This document shows positions 46,533-52,948 of a stretch of DNA of 52,948 nt, piece after piece. A program made the translations under genes and the position numbers. Numbering within the stretch: the first letter of the stretch is position 1; each line of letters begins with the position of its first letter. The DNA comes from Bradyrhizobium oropedii. Lineage in GTDB: Bacteria > Pseudomonadota > Alphaproteobacteria > Rhizobiales > Xanthobacteraceae. The DNA is taken from contig NZ_JACMYO010000040.1 of NCBI RefSeq assembly GCF_020889685.1, positions 1 through 52,948 of the forward strand, read 5' to 3'. The notes below the pieces were generated by a model. It worked only from the letters and a program-made list of their open reading frames with translations. It was not told the origin of the DNA and did no database searches.

Positions 46533-47396
46533 CTAATGGGTGAGCAGTATCTCGACCGCGAGAGGCAGTCCAATCGCAAGCGGTGTCAAGCCTTGCTCGC
46601 GCAGAAAACGGAGCTCATTGCGTGAGAGCGCATCCAGATCAACGATCGCATAGTGGGTGTTGGCCGACCGCTTGATGATTTGCCGGGCGTAGCTACGCAA
46701 CAGCTGATCGTTAAAGCGACAACCGATGAAGAGAAAGCTCTGTCCGATCCGCCTTGCCTTGATGATGTCCGGAACCGGTGTCTGGACGTCGATTTCGGTT
46801 AGCACCTCGACGTAGTCAGCATCGGAAATCAGGAAGTTCTTTGCCGGCTGCACGCCGCCGTGCCGCTTATACAGCACCGTCGCCCAGCTGTCCGCCACGA
46901 CACTTTCGACCTCTTGGCCAACCGAGTCATAAAAGCGATACCAGCGATTCTCGCCAATGCCGACGCGGGTGATACCTTGCACTTCACCCCATCCATCGCG
47001 CTTATCCAGCGCCGCGCGCATCGCCCCATCATACCATGTGTCAACTATGATGGGCAGCGAAAGAGACGCAAGATGATCGTGCAACCTGGTCGGCTCGACC
47101 GGACGAGCGAAGGCCTGCGCCATCAATGCCGTCACGGTGGAGCGATGTTTGCTGATCTCGATGTGCTGCGCCGCGGCCCATGCATTGCCCTTAGCCCGCC
47201 GCGGCAGCGCAACCTTGTTGGCGAAGAAGTCAGACAACGCCTCGGGCGTCGTCGGCACATCGGGTCTGGACAGTTCGGCGAGCCCAGGACCGAGATAGGG
47301 AACAACGCTCGCGGCCCTCAGCCCGGCAGCAACGTTCGCTAAAATGGCCTTAGCGTCGGTCGCGTCGACAACATCGACCTGCGGGGTCGCCTTCAC
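46533..47396 (-). CDS. SIR2-like protein encoded in the nifS operon
   Basis: The 287-aa protein resembles SIR2-fold proteins: a nucleotide-loop-like [12 protein letters not shown] near residue 33, [17 protein letters not shown] in place of the usual TTNWD, and [20 protein letters not shown], a typical SIR2-like GYS/D region. It lacks the zinc finger of deacetylases, so an NAD-binding or NAD-cleaving role is more likely than deacetylation. Its GTG start overlaps the nifT stop by 4 bases. Its function in nitrogen fixation is unknown. Confidence 0.7.
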   Translation of the reverse strand: MKATPQVDVVDATDAKAILANVAAGLRAASVVPYLGPGLAELSRPDVPTTPEALSDFFANKVALPRRAKGNAWAAAQHIEISKHRSTVTALMAQAFARPVEPTRLHDHLASLSLPIIVDTWYDGAMRAALDKRDGWGEVQGITRVGIGENRWYRFYDSVGQEVESVVADSWATVLYKRHGGVQPAKNFLISDADYVEVLTEIDVQTPVPDIIKARRIGQSFLFIGCRFNDQLLRSYARQIIKRSANTHYAIVDLDALSRNELRFLREQGLTPLAIGLPLAVEILLTH

Positions 47397-47608
47397 GGAT
47401 CGTCACCGTTCTCGCCCCGTTTCTTGGCATTGACTGTTACCGGCAAGAGCGTATCGCTCCCCATCTCCGGCAAATCGAGTACCCAACCATTAGCTATTTT
47501 GATCCAGCCGCCCCATAGCGTCTCGTGCTCGGATTCCACGATCGGCTCTTCGAGATCCTTTTTCGGCACGTAGATCGACAGGCCCGCGTCCGGCGAGCGG
47601 CGGATCAT
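47393..47608 (-). CDS. nifT: NifT/FixU protein
   Basis: The 71-aa product contains [20 protein letters not shown] and [20 protein letters not shown], diagnostic of NifT/FixU. These small proteins are conserved in nif clusters; mutants have mild or no phenotype and the role is unclear. The start lies 5 bases after the nifS stop; a longer open frame upstream was rejected. It overlaps the SIR2-like gene by 4 bases. Confidence 0.92.
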   Translation of the reverse strand: MIRRSPDAGLSIYVPKKDLEEPIVESEHETLWGGWIKIANGWVLDLPEMGSDTLLPVTVNAKKRGENGDDP

Positions 47609-47613
47609 GATCT

Positions 47614-48822
47614 TCACGAGCTCAACTCCCTCGATTGCGGCGCATAGTCGGCCAGACTGGCAGATTCCCGCGAGTTGGCGCGCAGGCGAGCCACGATGTC
47701 GGACAGTATGCACACTACCTCGTCGACGTCGGCGAAAGAGGTTTCACGCGACAGAGAGAAGCGCACCGCGCCGCGCATGCTCCGCGCCGGTACCTGCATA
47801 GCGCGCAGAACATGTGATGGCTCCATTGAGCCGGAGTTGCAAGCTGATCCGAGCGACACGGCAATGCCCGCACGATTGAGATGATGGACGATTGCTTCGC
47901 CTTCGAGATCATCGAAAGCGATATTGGCCGTGTTCGTTAGCCGGTTTCTGACATCGCCGAGCGCCGCGCACTCGCCATTGTGCAAAATCGCCTGCTCCAA
48001 GCGGTCTCGCAACGCACCAATGCGAACACGTTCCGGCTCGAGCCGCTCCAACGCCAGTTCCGCCGCTTTTCCAAGGCCGACGATGCCGGGGATATTCTCA
48101 GTTCCGCCGCGGCGCCGACGTTCTTGTGATCCGCCCCAGATCAGCGGTTGGAATTTTGTCCCTTTGCGCAGATAGAGCGCGCCGATCCCTTTCGGGCCAT
48201 GCAGCTTATGCGCTGAAAGCGACAGCATGTCGATCGCACTGTCCTTTAGGTCGACATGTAACTTTCCGATAGCCTGGACCGCATCTGTGTGAAACAGCGC
48301 GCCTGCCTCACGGGTCAACCCGGCTAGAAACTCCACCGGAAAAATCGTACCAGTCTCGTTGTTGGCCCACATGATCGAGGCGACCGCCGTGCGGGGCCCG
48401 AGCGCGCAGCGAAAGGCCTCGATGTCGAGCCGGCCGCGGGAATCTACGGGTACGATATGCGTCTTGACGCCTCGCGTCGCCAACTGCTCGACCAGCGAAA
48501 GGATGGCGGAATGCTCAACCGAGGTGGTGACGATCTCGTCGCGGTCCTCCTGGGTTGCAAGCGCCGAGAGGATGGCGGCGTTATTCGCCTCGGTCCCACC
48601 GGAGGTAAAAACGTTCTCATGATCGTGGTCGTTGCCCAACAGATCCTGCAGGCTGCGGCGCGCCTGCTTCAGCGCGGCTGCGACCTCACCGCCAAAGGCA
48701 TGGCTGGATGACGCATTGCCGAATTGCTCGGTGAAGAATGGCAACATAGCTTGCACGACGGACGGATCGGTCCGGGTCGTCGCATTGTTATCGAGATAAA
48801 TCGGCACTTGATCTGCACTCAA
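47614..48822 (-). CDS. nifS: Cysteine desulfurase NifS
   Basis: The 402-aa protein has the PLP lysine in SLSAHKLHGPKGIGALY and the catalytic cysteine in SLGSACNSGSMEPSHVL, plus VPIYLDNNATTRTDP at the start. It takes sulfur from cysteine for nitrogenase Fe-S clusters. No nifU is adjacent; the iscA-like gene upstream may act as carrier. It is co-transcribed with that gene, nifT and the SIR2-like gene. Confidence 0.96.
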   Translation of the reverse strand: MSADQVPIYLDNNATTRTDPSVVQAMLPFFTEQFGNASSSHAFGGEVAAALKQARRSLQDLLGNDHDHENVFTSGGTEANNAAILSALATQEDRDEIVTTSVEHSAILSLVEQLATRGVKTHIVPVDSRGRLDIEAFRCALGPRTAVASIMWANNETGTIFPVEFLAGLTREAGALFHTDAVQAIGKLHVDLKDSAIDMLSLSAHKLHGPKGIGALYLRKGTKFQPLIWGGSQERRRRGGTENIPGIVGLGKAAELALERLEPERVRIGALRDRLEQAILHNGECAALGDVRNRLTNTANIAFDDLEGEAIVHHLNRAGIAVSLGSACNSGSMEPSHVLRAMQVPARSMRGAVRFSLSRETSFADVDEVVCILSDIVARLRANSRESASLADYAPQSRELSS

Positions 48823-48980
48823 CCTTGAGCCTCGGCTGCGGCAGCAACCGGGATTAAGCGGACGAATTCGCCGAGCCTATTGGACTACGGCGCGAATGCG
48901 TAGTTCTCGGCCGTTCGTGGCGGCCAGGCAATTGCTTCAGTTGCTCTGGTTCGGCCAGCATGCTTGACGTCTATTCTTTA

Positions 48981-49301
48981 TTAGCTGAACGATTTTCCGC
49001 AGGAGCAGCTCGAGGTGGCGTTCGGGTTGTGAAAGGTGAAGCCTGGGCTCTCCAGCGCCATCACGAAATCGATGGTTGCGCCGACCAGATGCTCATGGCT
49101 CTTGTTGTCGACAAACACCTTCAGGCCGCCGCACTCGATCACTTTGTCGTCGGGCTTCGGTTCCTCGGCCAGACCCATCATGTATTTGAGCCCGTTGCAG
49201 CCGCCTGCCTCGACCATAATGCGCAGACCACTTGCTGGCTGCGTCGATGATGAAATCGCGCTCTTGACCGCATTCACCGCGCTATCCGTCAGGTTGATCA
49301 T
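48981..49301 (-). CDS. iscN: IscA/HesB-like Fe-S carrier of the nif cluster
   Basis: The 106-aa protein shows the A-type carrier pattern: VEAGGCNGLKYMM with the first cysteine, and the C-terminal CSCG with two more. Such proteins hold an Fe-S cluster or iron and pass it to nitrogenase components. The name iscN is used for similar genes next to nifS in rhizobia. GGAGG precedes the ATG. It is first in the operon with nifS, nifT and the SIR2-like gene. Confidence 0.9.
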   Translation of the reverse strand: MINLTDSAVNAVKSAISSSTQPASGLRIMVEAGGCNGLKYMMGLAEEPKPDDKVIECGGLKVFVDNKSHEHLVGATIDFVMALESPGFTFHNPNATSSCSCGKSFS

Positions 49302-49337
49302 GGCTTATCCTCCATCTTCTTAGGACTAACTGCTTAT

Positions 49338-49353
49338 GGCAAATCATATGCCA
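49338..49353 (-). promoter_or_regulatory. Sigma54 (-24/-12) promoter for the iscA-like gene and nifS operon
   Basis: Minus strand TGGCATATGATTTGCC with GG-N10-GC spacing, about 37 bases upstream of the start codon. Confidence 0.85.
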
Positions 49354-49412
49354 GCGTGCCCCGTTTGATGATGCTTTCTTTTTCGGATCGTGCCTGTTGG
49401 CTTTGGAACTTG

Positions 49413-49428
49413 TGTCGAATTTCCGACA
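49413..49428. promoter_or_regulatory. NifA site between two divergent sigma54 promoters
   Basis: Perfect TGT-N10-ACA (TGTCGAATTTCCGACA), 60 bases from the leftward -24 element and 74 bases from the rightward one at 49502. As NifA sites are symmetrical, one site could serve both. Confidence 0.82.
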
Positions 49429-49501
49429 AGGCTGCTTGAGGCGGTCTGAGCCCATTTACGCCTTTTCCTTCCAAGCTATGTCGACGACCGCTGCGTATGG
49501 G

Positions 49502-49517
49502 CGGCAAGCAATTTGCA
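49502..49517 (+). promoter_or_regulatory. Sigma54 (-24/-12) promoter for the 196-aa gene
   Basis: CGGCAAGCAATTTGCA has a perfect TTGCA and GG-N10-GC spacing; the -24 differs at two bases from TGGCAC. The start would fall about 45 bases before the ATG at 49574. Confidence 0.65.
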
Positions 49518-49573
49518 TTGCGTCTCGCACCGGCCAAGGCGTCGGTGAAACGCTTAGATCGAGGACGATTTTA

Positions 49574-50164
49574 ATGACTACAATCGAGAACACCGCGCTC
49601 GGCAGACTTGAGAAGGAAGGCCGCCTGCTCAATGCCGTATTCAAAGGCGGGACTATTAAGCCTGGGCGGTTCGGCTTTCGCGGCGACATCGCACTGAAAT
49701 TCCAGACCCAGGTCGCGGACGAGAAGCGGCCGCCGGACTATTCGATCGAGCAGGTTTTGACAATCGCGCAGAGCGGAGAACGAGTCATTCCGGTGCTGGC
49801 CGGCTATCTGCATTCGTTCGCGTATCTTGCCGACGTTGCAGGCGTGCTGGACGGCGCGTTAAGCCCAGACGGCAGCTACTTCATGTTCTGCAACAACATA
49901 GATCTGCTGGCGAAATACCGAATCAAGCTTGGTGACGCTATCTTCCACGTCCTACCGTGCGATGAATCCACTGTTTGGAAGGAGATGATGGACCTGGTCG
50001 GGGTCAACAAGGACGATATTAGGAAGCTCGATCCAGGTGGCAAGCTCGATTACCTGCTCGATGCGGCAAAGGATCTCGATCTGTCCTATGACGAAATCTC
50101 GTACGAAGACGGACTAAAGAGGATGGCCCCCGTGAAAAACCGCAACGAGAACCGGCCGGTCTGA
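49574..50164 (+). CDS. Uncharacterised 196-aa protein, probably NifA-controlled
   Basis: The protein starts MTTIENTALGRLEKEGRLLN after GAGG and contains GGTIKPGRFGFRGDIALKFQ, IEQVLTIAQSGERVIPVLAG and an acidic C-terminal helix (KLDYLLDAAKDLDLSYDEIS). It is soluble and has only two cysteines. No known motif is visible. Upstream in-frame codons were rejected because they cross the sigma54 promoter. It is divergent from the nifS operon and convergent with the Rieske gene (6 bases apart). Location and promoter suggest a role in nitrogen fixation. Confidence 0.75.
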   Translation: MTTIENTALGRLEKEGRLLNAVFKGGTIKPGRFGFRGDIALKFQTQVADEKRPPDYSIEQVLTIAQSGERVIPVLAGYLHSFAYLADVAGVLDGALSPDGSYFMFCNNIDLLAKYRIKLGDAIFHVLPCDESTVWKEMMDLVGVNKDDIRKLDPGGKLDYLLDAAKDLDLSYDEISYEDGLKRMAPVKNRNENRPV

Positions 50165-50170
50165 CAAGCT

Positions 50171-50566
50171 TCATTCGTTGTGGGAGGCATCGTCTTCGAC
50201 GAGACGCACGCCGACGACGCAGATATCACCACCCAGGACTGTTAACGCGATCGGCGTGAGCGCTCCACCCTTACAGGGACCTTCGACGCACCGTCTGGTG
50301 CCGAGTTCGAAGGTCGATCCGTGCTTGCCGCACGTCAGCCGAACGCCGTATGGATCGAGGAATTCGTTCCGCTCCCAGTCCAGATTGACGCTGTTGTGCG
50401 GGCATTCATTGACATAGCCAAGCATCTTCTTACCCCATCGGACCACAACGATGGACCACGGCCGGTGATTGCCCTCGTCATCGATGACCATAAGGTGGAA
50501 TCCCATGGCCCGGCGGCTCGGAATATCTTTGAAGCTGCAAATCGCATAGATAGCATCTGGCTGCAT
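50171..50566 (-). CDS. Rieske-type [2Fe-2S] ferredoxin
   Basis: The 131-aa protein has both Rieske cluster motifs, ECPHNSVNLDW and LTCGKHGSTFELGTRRC (C-x-H and C-x2-H type). These ferredoxins transfer electrons to oxygenases or, near nif genes, possibly to nitrogenase-related steps. It is the intact relative of the broken gene at 40499-40944; both share CVEGPC or CIEGPC and a GVRL(V/L)EDD end. No sigma54 element was found upstream within 100 bases. Confidence 0.85.
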   Translation of the reverse strand: MQPDAIYAICSFKDIPSRRAMGFHLMVIDDEGNHRPWSIVVVRWGKKMLGYVNECPHNSVNLDWERNEFLDPYGVRLTCGKHGSTFELGTRRCVEGPCKGGALTPIALTVLGGDICVVGVRLVEDDASHNE

Positions 50567-50682
50567 TCATGGCTCGTTCAACAAGCACTACTTTGGCAGA
50601 ATGTTGCTTTTAGCGCTTTTTTTTATTTTCCCGAATCAATTTTTCAATGGCACATGAGTGGTCGGCTCTCGGAGGGCTGACC

Positions 50683-51881
50683 ATGGCGAAGTGGGAAGAC
50701 GAACTCGAACGCTGGCTGAAGCCGTTCCTGGACCGACTGGGTCATAAGACCTGACAGCGGATGTGCCCCTTGTACGTTGCGGGATTGATCGGCCCTGGCG
50801 ATCGCAAAAGCGATCAGCCGATCGCAGAACGCCTTGCAACCGGCAACTACGATCAGCTGCACCATTTCATCGCCGATGGCGTCTGGGACGCGACACCGTT
50901 GGAATCCGAACTGCTCAACCGGGCGGACCGGCTTGTCGGCGGCAAGGATGCGGTGCTTGTTATTGACGACACGGCAAAGCCGAAGAAGGGCGACCGCTCG
51001 GTTGGTGTCGCGGCTCAATATGCGTCCTCTCTGGGCAAAGCGGCAAATTGCCAAACGCCGGTGTCGCTGACACTTGCGCACGGCGAAGTGCCCGTGATGG
51101 TCGCCTTGTGTCTCTTTCTGCCCGAGAGTTGGACAGCCAATGTGTCTCGATTGAAGCGTGCTCGCGTGCCGATCGAACACCGAACGGCACGATCCAAGCC
51201 GGAAATTGCTTTGGCCGAGGTTGATCGAGCGATGGCAGCCAACGCTGGATGTGTGCTGGCGGACGCAGGATACGGGCTCAGCGCACCGTTTCGGCAAGGG
51301 CTAACCGAACGCGGGCTGGCCTGGGCCGTCGGCATTCCTCAAGGTGTATCCGGTTGATGTACAGCTCATTTGGCCGATTACTAAAGTCCGCGGGAAACCA
51401 CGAAAGCACCACGTACCAGATATCTTATCGATTGCGGCGCTTGGTCTTGCGGATCATCGCACTCTCCGCGGCACTTTCCATCTGGTTCGTTGAGAGCCGC
51501 CATCGATCCATCTAAGCACGGTGAACAACGTGCTTCAGGGGAGACGAAATACTGTCTCGCCAACCTCCCTGCGGCGACGGATCTGCGCACACTGGCCGCT
51601 ACCATCAAGGCACGATGGATTTGTGAGCAGGCGCATCAGCAGTTGAAGGAGGAGCTTGGACTTGATCACTTCGAGGGGCGATCATGGCAGGGCCTCCATC
51701 GCCACGCCTTGATGGCAATGATTGCCTACGCCTTCCTGCAGCATCGTCGCTTCGCATACGCGGGGCGGAAAAAAAGAATCAACGGGCCACCGCCTCAACC
51801 GACCGTGCCCGCCGTACGTCACGCCATCGTCGACCTCATCCTTCGGCCGCCGCCTCAACGGCGCCCGTATTGCCGAAAATA
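50683..51881 (+). pseudogene. IS701-family transposase, broken
   Basis: MAKWEDELERWLKPFLDRLG begins the frame. A TGA at 50752-50754 (probably from CGA) interrupts it, then the frame resumes with PLYVAGLIGPGDRKSDQPIA, a DDE region VLVIDDTAKPKKGDRSVGVA and LADAGYGLSAPFRQGL. Near 51340 bases are lost, and a larger deletion joins to SGETKYCLANLPAATDLRTL and the C-terminal ARWICEQAHQQLKEELGLDH, which carries the last catalytic Glu. About 400-440 residues would be expected. It marks the right edge of the nif region. Confidence 0.85.
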
Positions 51882-52044
51882 AATCCTTGAAAAACAGTGG
51901 CGCAAACACATTCTGCCAAAGAAGCTAGATGCCGTAATGGGCCCGGCGCCGAGCAAGGGGTCATGATGGTGGCTGCCCCCGATAGATGATGAAAACGGGG
52001 TCACGACTTGAGTCGGCCCAAGCATCTAGAGACGGAGGACAGCC

Positions 52045-52948
52045 GTGGAGAACTATGCCGGAATCGAGTGTCATTGGAACTGTCGAGCGTGTGCGTTGTG
52101 GATGCCCAGGGTAAGGTTCTGAAGGAGGCGAAGGTAGCGATCGAACCCGACGCCTTAGTCGAGTTTTTCGAGAGGCTTGGGTTTGCGATAAAGCGGATCG
52201 GGCTGGAAGCGGGACCGCTGTCACAATGGCTGCATGCGGGCCTGAAAGGAGCAGGGTTCGAGACGGTTCTGCTCGAAACACGGCATGTGAAGGCCGCATT
52301 GGCTGCGATGACGGTGAAGACTGATCGCAAGGATGCGTGCGGGATCGCCCAGTTGATCCGGATGGGATGGTTTCGGCCTGTACACGCAAAGTCGGTCGAT
52401 GCGCAGGAGGTCCGGGCCCTCCTGATCGCACGTAAACAGCTTCTCGGGCGGCTGATCGACATGGAGTTGAGTATCCGCGGAATCTTGCGTGGCTTTGGGC
52501 TGAAGGTGTTGGTCCGGTGACGCGGAAGAATTTCGAAGCGCGGATCCGAGAGTTGGTCGTGGGTCAGGCGACATTGGAGCGCATTGCTACAGTGATGCTT
52601 TCGGCACGATCGGCCTTGAAGGCAGTACGGAGGGCTACACAAGGCTGTGCTGGCAATTGTGCGTGACGATGTGGTTTGTCGCCGGTTCATGACAGTGCCG
52701 GGCGTAGGTCCCCTGGTGGCTGTTACCTACAAATCGGCGATTGATGATCCTCATCGCATCGTAAAATCGACGGCGGCGGGTGCGGTGTTCGGGCTCACGC
52801 CAAGGAAATACCAATCAGGATAAAACGTCACGGGCAGTATCACGCGGGTCGGAGACGAGATCGTACGGACAGCGCTATTGAGGCTGCCAACGTTCTGCTA
52901 TCGCGCATCACGCGGTTCTCGAAACTCAAGCGTTGGGGGATGGACGTC
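52045..52948 (+). pseudogene. IS110-family transposase, broken and cut by the window end
   Basis: A GTG start gives MENYAGIE, then one base is missing near 52068 and the frame continues SLELSSVCVVDAQGKVLKEA, ALAAMTVKTDRKDACGIAQL (DEDD-type catalytic domain) up to 52520. Further shifts lead to RKNFEARIRELVVGQATLER, the C-terminal transposase-20 domain VPGVGPLVAVTYKSAIDDPH and FGLTPRKYQSG, where a TAA replaces a codon. The last bases (KLKRWGMDV) reach the window end. The element is inactive as read. Confidence 0.85.

Overview
The window looks like part of the symbiosis island of a nodulating alphaproteobacterium, most probably Bradyrhizobium. The evidence is a dense nif/fix gene set in a Bradyrhizobium-like arrangement (fixBCX without an adjacent fixA, nifH followed by nifQ, an iscA-like gene with nifS and nifT, nifB with fdxN and nifZ). 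NifA/sigma54 promoters lie in front of most nif units, type III effector-like genes or remnants are present, and many insertion sequences and decayed genes lie around the intact nif core.

Bases 1-8,000 are accessory DNA. An IS66 element (its end is visible at base 947) interrupts an SGNH hydrolase gene. Next come a broken S1/P1 nuclease, a broken small gene, a frameshifted C-terminal piece of a NEL-type (NopM/IpaH-like) E3 ubiquitin ligase effector, and an intact two-gene unit encoding a 103-aa and a 748-aa protein that may be a secreted effector.

Bases 8,000-20,600 hold the most unusual part. A cassette of a four-helix small exporter, a cytochrome P450 and a divergent radical SAM/SPASM-like protein is present twice, about 6.2 kb apart, separated by a decayed IS. 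The exporter is frameshifted in copy 1 and the radical SAM gene is frameshifted in copy 2, so the pair together still provides one intact copy of each gene and two intact P450s. A broken FAD oxidoreductase and an intact methyltransferase follow. This resembles an eroding small-molecule pathway. Bases 20,600-24,500 carry only small or decayed reading frames.

Bases 24,500-50,600 are the nitrogen fixation region. On the plus strand a sigma54 promoter precedes a small exported protein, a ModC-like ATPase and a DUF2478 protein. A second one precedes a peroxiredoxin/AhpD pair. On the minus strand lie fixBCX (promoter about 740 bases upstream of fixB), nifV and nifW, nifH-nifQ, a long nifB-fdxN-nifZ operon ending in a DegT-like gene, and iscA-like-nifS-nifT-SIR2. 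Perfect NifA sites (TGT-N10-ACA) with -24/-12 elements lie upstream of nifV, nifH, nifB and the iscA-like gene. The last site sits between two divergent sigma54 promoters and probably also drives an uncharacterised 196-aa gene. An OmpW-type porin carries a perfect FixK/FNR box. Two Rieske-type ferredoxins (one broken), a 2Fe-2S ferredoxin and an ArsC-like nitrogenase-associated protein complete the set.

The right end (50,680-52,948) holds decayed IS701- and IS110-type transposase genes. nifDKENX, nifA and fixA are not in the window. No rRNA, tRNA or CRISPR array was recognised. All family names come from reading motifs by eye and were not checked by database search.
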